From Mermis nigrescens (taxonomy: Eukaryota > Nematoda > Enoplea > Mermithida > Mermithidae), in the NCBI GenBank assembly GCA_036768485.1, contig JAVLUZ010000548.1:310001-374000 (forward strand): 64,000 nt of DNA, written 5' to 3'. Positions 46,922 through 56,817 of the stretch are shown piece by piece (position 1 is the stretch's first letter; each line of letters opens with the position of its first letter). A program made the translations under genes and the position numbers. The notes under the pieces are model-generated. The model saw only the letters and a list, made by a program, of their open reading frames with translations. It had not been told where the DNA came from and made no database searches.

Positions 46922-47236
46922 GTCAATGACGATTTGCCGAATCGGATTATTTCGGGCTCGGTTGTCGTAAAACCAAACATTTCTCGATTTTTGGCTAACG
47001 GGGGCGTATTGTTCGACGATGGATCCGAAGTGCACGATATCGATGACGTAATCATGTGCACCGGTTACGACATCGCACTGCCTATGCTAGAAAAACAACT
47101 CGCGATCGTCGACGATCAGAATCTTCTGAATCTTTACAAATTTATGTATCCTCCTCAGTTAGATAAATGGCCCACACTGTGCCTGATTGGCTTCGTGCAA
47201 CCTTACGGGGCCGTTATGCCCGTTTCAGAAATTCAG
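46922..47236 (+). CDS. Monooxygenase exon, C-terminal half
   Basis: Acceptor TATCACAG, donor CAG/GTGTAA. Reads VNDDLPNRIISGSVVVKPNI, FDDGSEVHDIDDVIMCTGYD and LIGFVQPYGAVMPVSEIQ, matching the family's VN--LP-RI, D-V(I)-TGY and LIG--Q--G--MP--E-Q blocks. Uninterrupted. Confidence 0.92.
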
Positions 47237-48676
47237 GTGTAAATTCAATCTATTTTAGATTAATATGCAGCTTAATTCTAATACTTTTCTGACAATAATT
47301 TACCTTTTGATTTTCTAACACAATTTAACTTCATATTGAGTTATATTCAGCAAGAATGGGTGGAAAATCAAAAACAAAGACTATCAAGTGAATTAGGGTG
47401 TAATTGACAAATAAAAAATTAATAGAGACACTTAAAAATCAATATAAACAAAAAAAGAATATAAAATAAATAGCAGAATCATTCTCAGAAACGAGGTTTA
47501 TCACGTTTTTATTTAATTTATATTGTGACATATTATTTAGTATCTGATATTATTCATGGCGCACATAATGCTTTCGTGGATACTTACGAGTATAAGGGAT
47601 AAAAATTTCATTTATGCTTTAAAATGCTGCACTGAAGTGTCAAAAAATTCTAAAAACCCCCATAAATGGTTGAAAAGTCTCGAAAACAACATTTTCGTTT
47701 ATTTCTTGCATAATATAATATGTGCTTTTGGAGCAAAACGCCAAAGGATTAGGCGCGATAGCGTCGAGGATTTTCGTATATTGCACTTAAAGCTTCGATG
47801 AAAAGCTAAAATTTTTATTTATCGCCATGCGGTTTTTTTGGGGGAGGGTGGTTTGAATCTCCAGGATGGCGACTAACCTCCTTGCAAAATGGCTATGACG
47901 ACTCCCCAGAATTGTCGATTTTTCGTAAAATTGTAAAAACTGTGCCTTTTTATGCGTTTTTATTTTGGCTCAAAAGTCTCAAATTTTCGGTGCTTCATGC
48001 CATATATACATGTTTTGACTATATTTTGATCCATTTACTTCATTTTAAATTTTTTTTGAAATTATTTTATGTTTTAATGTTCTATAAAGGACGAGCATTG
48101 TCCAAACCGTCAAAAAATAGCGTTTTTGACTGCCCATAAAATGCATTTTTCGAAAAATTTCTGGGCGTGATCTCCCAGAATTTCCATGTTGTTGCACATG
48201 TATAACCATCGCCCTAATATTTTTCCGTGTATAGAAGAAGTTTTCGTCATGTAACATAACTTTTAGCGTATTATCGATTATTTTCCTCCAAAAAATATTC
48301 AGGCTACCAAAACATCAGTGAGTCGATCTGGTTGTTCCCCGAAAATTCGGACATTTACATTATATATGTCACAAGTTGGGCCGATGTCATTAGAAATACC
48401 TACTCATTATTTGTCGATTAAGCTAATTATGTACGTCAGAAATTTTGGATATGGCCGACTCAGCGCCTGCCTAAACATGCACTTCATCGCGTTAAATTCT
48501 TTGGGAGGATAAAAATTATATTACCCTAATATTGGAAGAAAGCATAAAATAAACAAAAGACTATAAAAAATGCGACAAATATAAAATGCGAGCAATATCG
48601 TTTTTAAGGCCCGATTCCACTGCGAACATCTACTGATGGGAATCGGGAAAGAAGATATGATTGGATTCATTCCTAG
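47237..48676. other. Intron; a short exon is expected here but not found
   Basis: The family normally continues after SEIQ with an AR(W/Y) stretch of about 20-25 residues before the next exon. I saw no convincing match. Frames such as 47556-47801 have no motif. Contains AT-rich unassigned sequence. Confidence 0.5.
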
Positions 48677-48904
48677 CCGATCAGAAAATGCAACGTCAGA
48701 TCGAAGCCGATCGTGCCGCTAATGTTAAACGATACGGGACGTCGCGACGTCACACTATTCAACTCGACTATGTGCCTTATATGGACGATCTCGCACGACT
48801 TATCGGAGTAGACCCACCCACTTTTGGTCATGCGCACTTCAAATGTGCGATTTGCCTCTGGCGCTGAAACTGGCATTCGGACCCGTAGTGCCGTATCAAT
48901 TTAG
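48677..48904 (+). CDS. Monooxygenase exon with frame break
   Basis: Acceptor TTCCTAG. Reads DQKMQRQIEADRAANVKRYG, SRRHTIQLDYVPYMDDLARL, then the frame shifts near 48805 and resumes with LPLALKLAFGPVVPYQF. Ends TTAG/GTATGG, splitting an Arg codon with the next exon. RHTIQ-DY-PYMD-LA-LIG and FGP--PYQ(F/Y)R are family signatures. Confidence 0.88.
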
Positions 48905-48960
48905 GTATGGTTGTACAGGGCGTTTAACATAGATATGTATCCATAATGTTTTTTAACTTC

Positions 48961-49493
48961 AGTCTGTTTCCTTTATTCGAGAGCTGTTTCACTAAATTTT
49001 TTGAAGACTACAGTAAGTACGTCTAACTAGGTGATTTACTGTAACTAGACAGAAACGTTGAGTGGGAGCGAGCGGCCGCCATTCTTTCATTTTTAATGCA
49101 CTAAATCGTCCATATAGACATAATTCAAACATCTAAACAGTGCTGTGACATACATACTACAGTAAGTGCGCTAAATAAAAATCTTGCAGGAGGGATCGAA
49201 CCCGTTTCGCTTCGACGACAATCAAACGTTCTATCACTACGCTAAGCGGAAGTTTTTGGTGATCTTTAAAATGCTAGTCCATTGTGTTCAACGGTCGATT
49301 TATAACAAGCTGAATGCGCGAATTCCATCCGCATGTTGCATGATCTGCTGGAAGACGAGACTGAATTATGCCGTAAAAACTTTTATTCTACATTAATCTC
49401 CAAATGACCTACAGTAAGTAGGGAAGATAGAGTTACTGTAGCCTCGGAAAAGACTTGCTCAAAAAGCTCTCGGATAAATGAAACAGACTATAA
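48961..49493 (-). mobile_element. Foldback-pair MITE, copy 1
   Basis: Tips CAGTCTGTTTCCTTTATTCGAGAGCT and its inverse ending GAAACAGACTATA. The interior has GCTACAGTAAGT-type motifs and, on the minus strand at about 49250-49190, a tRNA-like sequence with a B box (GGTTCGATCCC). It is the inverted twin of 49582-50124. Confidence 0.8.
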
Positions 49494-49581
49494 ATGGTCC
49501 AAGTTTGATGAAAATTTGGCCAAAAATGAATAGATTACCATTGTAGCAAAATGAGTTCCAAACATTATTCGTTAGAAATCT

Positions 49582-50124
49582 ATAGTCTGTTTCATTTATC
49601 CGAGAGCTTTTTCAGCAAATCTTTTCCGAGGCTACAGTAACTCTATCTTCCATACTTACTGTAGGTCATTTAGAGATCACTGTAGCTACATAGGAAGGAA
49701 GGGTTTTTCAATAAAATTTCTTACGGCATAATTTGTTCTCGTCTTCCAGCAAATCATGCAACATGCGGATGGAATTCGCGCATTCAGCTTGTCATAAATC
49801 GACCGTTAAACACAATAGACTAGCATTTTAAACATCGCCGAAAACTTCCGCTTAGCGTAGTGGTAGAACGTCTGATTGTCGTCGAAGCAACACGGGTTCG
49901 ATTCCTGCTGCAAGATTTTTATTTAGCGCACTTACTTTAGTATGTCACAGCACTGTTTAGATGCTTGAATTAAGTCTATATGGACGGTTTAGTGCATTAA
50001 TGGACGGTCACTTGCCCCCATTCAATTTTTCTGTCGAGTTACAGTAAATCACCTAGTTAGGCATACTGTAGCCTTCGAAAAATTTACTGAAAAAAGCTCT
50101 CTCGAATAAATGAAACAGACTATA
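49582..50124 (+). mobile_element. Foldback-pair MITE, copy 2
   Basis: Bounded by CTATAGTCTGTTTC and GAAACAGACTATAG, 14-bp perfect inverted tips. Together with copy 1 and the 88-bp spacer it makes a ~1.16-kb palindrome that could form a long hairpin in transcripts or DNA. Confidence 0.85.
49846..49917 (+). ncRNA. tRNA-like sequence with Pol III A and B boxes inside the MITE
   Basis: TAGCGTAGTGG (49853-49863) fits the A box and GGTTCGATTCC (49895-49905) is an exact B box at normal tRNA spacing. D and T arms fold reasonably. The acceptor stem pairs poorly, so I do not call a working tRNA. A tRNA-derived promoter within a MITE, SINE-like, is the better description. Confidence 0.5.
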
Positions 50125-51617
50125 GAAAATTGATTCACTAAGCACACTTACTTTACTCATCACGTCACCAACCAATTCGATGAAGTGTAAAGCCATTCCT
50201 TTTATCCGGCATTGTTTTCATTCTCATCCCGTTGGCGACCTGCCAATTCGAATGCCTTTCTGAGAAGTCTTACTACCATATGAGCATGGGAGCAACCTAA
50301 TGATGGGGGTCCGATGGAGCAAAATCACCTAGAATCGCGTTGAAAAGATTTCTGGGGTCCAATAAGCGAAATCGCCAAAAAATCACTAAAAATTCCATTC
50401 CTCGGGTCGATCAATTTTAGGGTTCATTCGCCTGCTTGGGGAAGAGGGATCAAAGCCCCATACACCTATCCGCCATGCTTATGTTTGGTCGCCACTGAAG
50501 TGAGAACGGAAGCAATGCTGGAATATGGTAGGAATAACTTTAGCTTTTGGATTGAATTGGATTCAGGCCTAGATATACATAGTAGGTAGCATTTGATGCA
50601 ATATATTTTTATCAAATTCAAACCAAAAACTAAAGTTAAAAAACCCTTCAGATACATAGCTGGTTCATGCTGACAGGCCTTGAATAGGTATTGGGGTTTG
50701 GGCAGAAGGTTTCGGCTGGGCCGTATATGGGGAGCGCTCGATTTCTGCGAGCTCAACAATAACAAAGGGCAAAAACGTTCCTACCGGACACTAAGTATTG
50801 ACATCAAAAATTACAAAAAACGAAAAACTTCTAAAAAAACCCATAGACGCTCCCATTCTCCACGTGTGCTTGAAGCGCAGAATGCAAAAACGCCTGTCGC
50901 TCAATATTAAATTTTCGCTGTTTCGCAATTTTTTATGCCAATAGATTGATCTAGGCGGTGAAAAGCTAAAAGTCTTGGAAAATACTTTTTTAGCCCTGCC
51001 ATCATGTTTTATTGCACTTTCTGACCTTTGAACCTGTTTGAAGCCCAGACATATAAGCATTGTGTGTGATACTGCTAATTCAAGTTTTTTTCGCATAATA
51101 TATTCGCGAATTCTTCATCATGAAAATCAATTTTCAGCTTTCACTTAAAAGCAATAAGACATGCGGCAATACCTTTCAATGAAACTTTCTGTAGTTGATT
51201 GTAAGCCTTTTAGTTTACGCCACTTTATAATCAGTTAACATCCTCGGGAAACTGTAAGTTATGCTAACGAATTCGTGATAAAACAGATTAGTCTATTTTC
51301 AAACACATTCTTGTTAAATCGATGTAAAGCAACAATAAAAAATGCATTTAAACCTCAAAAACATTTCTTGTTGAATTGGTGTAAAGCGGCAATAAGAAAC
51401 GCATTTAAACAAAGGAACAATTAATATCGATAGCTATACAAAACATAAGTTTTCAATTGCAAAGCTTCTGCAGATTATCATAAAGCCACTCTTGAATCCA
51501 CCCGGTTATTGCATTATGATTCTATGGTTTTTAAAATATAATCATAATTATTTTTTATAAGGTGTATTATAGGTACTGATGTAGTCATGATGAAATTTTT
51601 AAAAATTTTAATGCCAG

Positions 51618-51843
51618 ATTACGAGGTCGACACGCTTGGCCCGGCGCCCGCGATGCATTATTGACTACATGGGATCGCGCCCTAGCTCCATTGCGAGCAG
51701 GCCGACGCGAAAATCAAATTAACTGTAACAGTTCCGGCTCTAAAGATGATTCGAATTTTCATCGATTCTCGCTATGTCACGCAATCTTATTTTTTCTTTT
51801 TGTTACCATTTTCTTTCATTTATGTAGAATTTTGTTCTGTTGA
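51618..51843 (+). CDS. Monooxygenase last exon with membrane anchor
   Basis: Acceptor GCCAG; completes the split Arg codon. Reads LRGRHAWPGARDALLTTWDR, matching the family's G--W-GAR-AI-T-WDR block. It ends in a hydrophobic tail (SLCHAILFFLFVTIFFHLC) typical of the C-terminal ER anchor. Stop TGA at 51841-51843. Confidence 0.9.
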
Positions 51844-51898
51844 GGTATGTAAGATGTTCTAAAATCATACATTTCTTACATTTATTAAAGACATTCCA

Positions 51899-52998
51899 GT
51901 TGTAACTACGACAGTTACACCGCACGAACATTATATCGAACCGCGGAAGCAAATCGATTATGACTTTACATCATTATGGCATCCCATAACTAGTAGAGAA
52001 CTAACCATCTTAGGTGATGTGCTAGCTCGAGGTTATGCCTTCAGTTCCTATTGCAATCCTATCTTTCAATTCAAAATTCCATTAGGTACTTGTCCGGTAA
52101 ATCAGAGTTATGTATGCGTTAAGATCAGTAAATTACTTATTTGAATTACCGCAGTAAATATTTGATCTTATGACTTGGTTAATAGTTAATTCAGTCTGTG
52201 CGTAATTTGTTTTGGATAACGACTAGACATCATGTACTGTAATCAATCATGTGTAGTAGTTAGTTGAAGCCGAGTTGGCAGTCGAGTGCGTTACGCCATT
52301 GGAGCCCTTATTGTTCTATTTCGTTTTAGCTGGCTTGCAGCCGCGCCGTTGTTATTTTAGCGTTATTAAAATTAGAAAAATAACTTCCCAGTGATTACAT
52401 ATATCGAGGGAAGGTCGGGCCGCGACGAAAATAAATATTTTATTTTATTCCGACTGAATTTGGAAGGTAAACGATTTTATGCATTACCTTCAACTTATTT
52501 TTGGAAATTTTCTTATCTATTTCTCAACCCTAAAAATAGCTAACATACTATTTAATCTTTTTATGATGACTGTCCAGATTAGAGCTCGCTGTTGTTTGAT
52601 TCAAGATTTAGAGTGCTACACGAATTAGAAACCACAACGTTTTCGGAATCACTCAGTGGTTAGAAAACAAGTTAATTTATCAATTTGAGATATGGGTTGA
52701 GATAGGTCAAATGACCTTGCAAGCATTCCGGGGTTAGGTAGGTACTCAGAGCTAGGACATAGGGCGTAGCTGCTGAGACTCCAGACGGAAAGCGGTCAGC
52801 AACATTAGGACTGAGGGAGTCGAAGCCGTAGGTCATTGAGGGCCGTTGGGTTTAGAGCCGCCCTGCGAGCTTGTAGAACCTGGCCAGCGCTAAGAGCGGC
52901 GTAGGTACCTAAGTAATTCCCGAAGGCAAATACAAGTCCGTGTCTGTGTTGCTTTAGCAATAGTCAAGTACCACAGAGGCGACCGCTGTATTTACACA
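51899..52998 (+). repeat. Solo LTR-like block, plus orientation
   Basis: Homologue of 14054-15080 in opposite orientation. Starts TGTAACTACGACAGTTACACCGC and ends near GCTGTATTTACACA. No gag or pol beside it. Lies 56 bases after the monooxygenase stop, so it may supply or disrupt the 3' end signals of that gene. Confidence 0.65.
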
Positions 52999-54224
52999 AT
53001 CAAAATATTTTAAAATTCGATTCTTCTTAGATTGTTTTTCATGAGTCGTAACCATACGTGGTCAACAACCAAGTTATAGGAGGGGTCCGATAGTGCAAAA
53101 TCATCGAAAATAGCACCAAAAATTCAACCCGGGGTGTCAATCAATTTCAGGGGTTTTCAGATTCTCGAGGGAGAAAGTCTAGAACCGCACGAACATAATA
53201 TGCAGTCCTAATGGGGATCTTGGTGCTATGATTGGCCACACGAATCCGCTTTACACCGTGCTCAGCCAAAAAAGAAATGCGGCTTCGTCTAGAGTCGAAG
53301 CATTACTCTTCGAGTTTAAGCGAAAACGTGTAGATTGAATTGAGATTATGCTACTTTATTTATACCTAAAAAGTTAGGTTCAAAAGGACGAAATTAATTT
53401 TCAGATTAAAAAAACTCTGAATTTCTACATATGCGTGAGCTTTGATGTTATCGATTTATGCTTGCAAAAATAGGCTTTGCTTTGTTCCATTTCTTACAAT
53501 TCTTGCTGGATCTCCAAACGTCAATCCGATACAATGTCGTAGACCTTTTTCTTGCAAGAACGTTTTGAAGGTGCATGTAGAAAAAACGCTTTGAGCCGCT
53601 CCATTGTTTCATTATGTGATAGAAAGAGATAAATGCTAGGTCATGCTATCGCCAATTAAGATGAGAATAAATTAGGCGCATGCATATATTAGGTATTACA
53701 AAAGGATGGTGTATCGGCCATACATAGACCTTGATTTGTTGATGTGCTCACATTTTTTGTTTAATAATATTTTATTTGCTTGTTCTCGATTTTTGTCCAA
53801 GTCCGACTAAAGATCCATTGAACTTCACTTTGCATCCACTGGAAGTTTGAATTAAGAACCTGTCGAAGTTCGAATAGCGTTTCAGCAAAGTTCGACAAAT
53901 TTTGACGTCGAAGTTCCCTTTACGTCAACTATAAAAAACTAGAACTTTGTCGAAGTTCTATAGAGAACTATGAATTAACACGTTTTTTCAATGATATCAT
54001 AAGAAATTATATAGCAGTATGGTGTGAGCATTCTTGCATATCCAGAGAAAATTTCAAGATAAGAAAATAGGGTTCTTATAAACAAACTTAGCGATCTATT
54101 CTTTTAAAATGTTTATTAGCATCCCCCGGTTGTTTCACACAAATAAAATCAATGCAAATTTTTTCTGCTTTTCGCACGGAAGTAGTTAAGCGTGCGTCTC
54201 TGGGACAGTGTGTTATAACATACC
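52999..54224. other. Non-coding with one G-rich MITE relative
   Basis: A relative of the M1-type repeats lies at about 53050-53200 (CATACGTGGTCAACAACC, CCGGGGTGTCAATC). Around 53840-53970 there are several TTCGACAAA/GTCGAAGTTC repeats. No gene recognised. Confidence 0.4.
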
Positions 54225-54788
54225 CTATGCTTAAGCATAGGCGGGCGGGCCCAAACTTGCACCCTGGGGTGGGGCCAGGGTGCAATGGTTAAGGATAGGC
54301 AGTGATGAAGGATATAGGGCGTGCCTGGACCGGTCTTTTAGCCCGAGGAGTCCCTGGGGGAGGAAAAGGGAGTTTCCCGGGAAACTATGATTATTGATTT
54401 TTTGCCATGAATAAGACTAAGGGTCCCTGGGGGATGGTGCCCCCAAGCCTAGGGATGGTAGCCTAAGCGATTCTGTGGAGGTGGTCTAAAGTGCGCCTAG
54501 GCCTACTAGTAGGAGGGGAGGTGACACAAGAAGAGCAGTCCTACAGGGGGTTTCCCGGAAACTCAAAAATTATCGATTTTTTAGCTCAGAAGCCTAAGAG
54601 ATGGTGCACGCCTTGGGGATGGTGCCCTGTAAGCCTAAGCAGTCCGCAGTGTAAAGTGCATTTTGTTTTTTCAGGCGTGCCCGGTGTAAAGAAGAAGATA
54701 AGGTAAGACCTGTTGCATGGTCGGGCGCCGTGTAGGGGCGCAACGGGCTTAAGCCACTCGGTAGCGAACTAAGACCCGACCTTTTTAT
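54225..54788. repeat. Left end region of element B with two direct repeat units
   Basis: Starts with the 16-bp perfect palindrome CTATGCTTAAGCATAG (54225-54240). Two imperfect ~170-base units follow, each with TTTCCCGG(G)AAACT, an ATTGATTTTTT/ATCGATTTTTT phrase, GGGGATGGTGCCC and AAGCCTA. Similar sequence at 27470-27740 precedes the third Polinton relic, supporting a terminal location. The matching right repeat is beyond the window. Confidence 0.5.
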
Positions 54789-55106
54789 TTACAAGTTTTT
54801 CAGCATTACATCAAGAACGACGTGATTGTCGATAAATTTTTCGTATAAATTAGCGTAGTATTCTTTTGCCTCAATGCTAAAATTGTCCCATAAATTCATT
54901 AGAGCATTGACGTTATTTAAAGCAATGCATTCGCTTATATGCTGCGAAAAATGCTGAATAGCTTTAGAGTCATTTTCGACTAGTTTCATCCTATACTCTA
55001 CGTCTAGTTTAGGCCAAAAATATTTAGCTATAACGCTTTTGGAAACTTTAGAAAAATGCATTAAGTGTATGACGATATGATTGTAAACTTCTCGATTGTG
55101 CTCCAT
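54789..55106 (-). CDS. ~105-aa family protein, element B member 1
   Basis: Intact 105-aa protein of the repeated family. It shows the pattern clearly: VYNHIVIHLMHF near the start, KYFWPKLDVEYR at about 30-41, KAIQHFSQHIS at about 48-58, LMNLWDNFSIEAKEYYANLY at 68-87 and an IDNH near 93. A minus-strand TATAAATA lies about 30 bases upstream (55139-55146). First gene at the left of element B, transcribed outward. Function unknown. Confidence 0.7.
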   Translation of the reverse strand: MEHNREVYNHIVIHLMHFSKVSKSVIAKYFWPKLDVEYRMKLVENDSKAIQHFSQHISECIALNNVNALMNLWDNFSIEAKEYYANLYEKFIDNHVVLDVMLKNL

Positions 55107-55141
55107 TTTTCTTTTCGTTATTTACTCACGATTATCATTAT

Positions 55142-55513
55142 TTATAACATTATGTTCAGAAACGACAAATTTTCGTAAAAATAGTTTTCGAATGCGGCGT
55201 ACAAAATATTTAAATTTCGGCCCTTTTTTATCATTTCTTTCGCCACGAGTCCCCAAAACGCATAAAAGGCGTAGATTCGCAATTTCGGATAAAGTCCTAA
55301 AATTTCTCTCGATAAATTTTCAAAATGCGGCGAATAAACAGAATCGGCGTCGATGTCTAGCGGCTGGCTCGTAAATTCGAATTCGGCTTCGACGATTCGG
55401 CTTTTAAAATCATTATTAATGCCGCCGTCGAAATTCAAATGCAATTTATCGCTAATATAATTTTTAAATAAAGATAAGGCGTGATTCGTCGCTTCGAGTC
55501 GTCGTGAATCCAT
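55142..55513 (-). CDS. Unassigned 123-aa protein, possible distant ~105-aa relative
   Basis: No family recognised. The C-terminal half (YAFYAFWGLVAKEMIKKG, YAAFENYFYENL) has the aromatic FW plus basic helix plus YENL pattern of the ~105-aa family, but the N-terminal half (VEAEFEFTSQPLDIDADSVY) is different. Same orientation as its neighbours at 54789 and 55602, with 35-90-base gaps. Confidence 0.5.
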   Translation of the reverse strand: MDSRRLEATNHALSLFKNYISDKLHLNFDGGINNDFKSRIVEAEFEFTSQPLDIDADSVYSPHFENLSREILGLYPKLRIYAFYAFWGLVAKEMIKKGRNLNILYAAFENYFYENLSFLNIML

Positions 55514-55601
55514 CTAAAAATTTAATTCAAAAAGTTAACAACAACAGCAATAACAAAAAAGCCGTATGCACATACATAAAAACAATAACAACGGTAGGTA
55601 C

Positions 55602-55940
55602 TTAAAAAGGATAAAACGTCAGTATTTTGTTATAATCACTGTACATTCTCGTAACAACGCGAACTCCGCGGCAATATCTATGGCTGTATGGATTATAGCC
55701 CAAATCAGATGAATGAAAGTATACAAAAATTTCAAAAATTTCGCCATTTTTCTGCGGTTCAGTCCAATATTGCCCATAATTGAAGGCTTTTAAAATAACT
55801 TTTTCAAGTTTTTTAGCGCTTAAAATAAAGTAGCTGCTATCAGTCGCATTAGGATACAAATGTTTTCCGATATGGTTTTCGAACTGGCGTCGTGAAAGGA
55901 AAAATTCATGGTCTCTATAATCAAAATATGGGCCCCACAT
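55602..55940 (-). CDS. Unassigned 112-aa protein of element B
   Basis: No confident family. Aromatic-rich. The C-terminus (RYCRGVRVVTRMYSDYNKIL then TFYPF) has the VRVVT-x-IxTFYP strand pattern that also occurs at the end of some small RNase-fold domains, and FENHIGKHLYP supplies possible catalytic His residues. This is a weak resemblance only. It starts 131 bases from the divergent zinc-ribbon-like gene. Confidence 0.5.
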   Translation of the reverse strand: MWGPYFDYRDHEFFLSRRQFENHIGKHLYPNATDSSYFILSAKKLEKVILKAFNYGQYWTEPQKNGEIFEIFVYFHSSDLGYNPYSHRYCRGVRVVTRMYSDYNKILTFYPF

Positions 55941-56006
55941 ACTGCGAATGAGAACAGACTACGCAATGAGAGCGGACTGAATGTTTCCTGGAAAAAGTTT
56001 CCCGGG

Positions 56007-56020
56007 AAAGTCTATAAATA
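56007..56020 (+). promoter_or_regulatory. TATA motif AAAGTCTATAAATA
   Basis: Located 51 bases before the ATG at 56072, just after TTTCCCGGGAAA. Same core as the sites at 56401, 59661, 60612, 61022 and 62763. Confidence 0.7.
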
Positions 56021-56071
56021 AGAACATTGTAAAAAGGTTTTAAACTACTAAGAACGAATTTCTAACCAAAA

Positions 56072-56401
56072 ATGGAAGAATTGAGAGAAATCAAAAAATT
56101 GCCGTTCACCGAAGGCGAAAATAAGCCCTATGGGAGGTCGATTAGACCGCCTATAGAGCTATGTGGTAGAAATCTGGAGCGCCCCATGTTCCCCCTGATG
56201 ATTCACCTCTGCTACTTTTGTCAGAAAAATAGTTCTGAAAGGGATTTTTTCGAAACAAATGCAGGCAGGTGGTACTTCAATATACAAATGTGCCCCAGGT
56301 GCAGCGAATTCAATAGGGCCATGCAAGAAGCAGGGCAGCGAGTGCTGAAGCGCTACACTGAGCAGCAGGCCGAGGCGGAAAAGGCCAAGGCTGCTTACTA
56401 A
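56072..56401 (+). CDS. Zinc-ribbon-like 109-aa protein
   Basis: Two CxxC pairs (CYFCQ at about 47-51 and CPRC at about 74-77, 23 residues apart) suggest a zinc-binding ribbon or treble clef. The C-terminus is a charged helix (RYTEQQAEAEKAKAAY). The first 35 residues are basic/proline-containing with no motif. Function unknown. A transcription-factor-like ribbon is possible given the TBP in the same element, but nothing specific supports it. Its stop directly abuts the next TATA motif. Confidence 0.6.
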   Translation: MEELREIKKLPFTEGENKPYGRSIRPPIELCGRNLERPMFPLMIHLCYFCQKNSSERDFFETNAGRWYFNIQMCPRCSEFNRAMQEAGQRVLKRYTEQQAEAEKAKAAY

Positions 56402-56414
56402 AAGTCTATAAATA
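56401..56414 (+). promoter_or_regulatory. TATA motif AAAGTCTATAAATA
   Basis: Begins at the last base of the preceding stop codon, 42 bases before the ATG at 56457. Confidence 0.7.
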
Positions 56415-56456
56415 AGGGCGCGCGCCAGGTATATTTTATATGTTAAAGCAACTACC

Positions 56457-56783
56457 ATGTCTTCTCCTGGCGAACTAGCGTATCATCATTTTGTTCAAAG
56501 GCTCGTTGAAAAAGCAAACAACCGCTACTTGAGCGTCAAAAATGTTCAAAATATAGGCTCGTGTTTCTGGGGATTCATGAGCGAAGAGTTTAAACGAGAG
56601 CAACGCGAAAGTGATAAACGCAACGCGTTCTGGGTCTTTGCTCAAAGTATAAAGCAAACGATTCTGAATAAAGATATTGATGCTATATGTAGTCTATGGT
56701 CGTCGTTCGACATAAATGGAAAAAACATGTGGGAGAATCTGTACGAAAACTGTATCGCTTATCATGTAAATCGTGTGTTGTAA
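56457..56783 (+). CDS. ~105-aa family protein, element B member 2
   Basis: Intact, 108 aa. YHHFVQRL near the start, CFWGFMSEEFKREQRESDK, AFWVFAQSIK, ICSLWSSFDINGKNMWENLYE. It is the copy that links the diverged element A protein (1193-1504, FW/KES/FWYFA) to the other members (YFWPK, LW, ANLYEK). Own TATA motif 42 bases upstream. Ends 34 bases before the integrase ATG. Confidence 0.7.
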   Translation: MSSPGELAYHHFVQRLVEKANNRYLSVKNVQNIGSCFWGFMSEEFKREQRESDKRNAFWVFAQSIKQTILNKDIDAICSLWSSFDINGKNMWENLYENCIAYHVNRVL

Positions 56784-56817
56784 TGTTAATAAATAAATAA
56801 AAAAGAAAAAAACGGAA

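Larger units (their letters stand above)
48905..51617. other. Intron with paired foldback elements
   Basis: Contains two inverted copies of a MITE (48961-49493, 49582-50124), a G-rich MITE relative (about 50285-50480) and AT-rich unassigned sequence (50500-51600). No coding sequence recognised. Confidence 0.7.
39412..51843 (+). pseudogene. Flavin-containing monooxygenase gene, 5' part missing, two frame breaks
   Basis: Five exons, with splice sites that join in phase, encode the C-terminal two thirds of a flavin-containing monooxygenase, an ER-membrane NADPH/FAD enzyme that oxygenates soft nucleophiles. The NADPH motif is VGIGNSGGD. One ~20-25-aa exon expected between 47236 and 48677 was not found. 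Frame breaks occur in the first exon (about 39465) and the fourth (about 48805). They could be errors in an active gene or evidence of decay. Introns reach 5.5 kb through transposon insertions. The N-terminal FAD-binding exons lie outside the recognised region or are lost. Confidence 0.85.

Noticed and set aside
47556..47801. Missing monooxygenase exon
   Set aside because: The frame has none of the family residues expected after SEIQ and no matching splice phase.
49846..49917. Functional tRNA gene
   Set aside because: A and B boxes are good but the acceptor stem mispairs at several positions and the anticodon assignment is ambiguous; it sits inside a repeated MITE.
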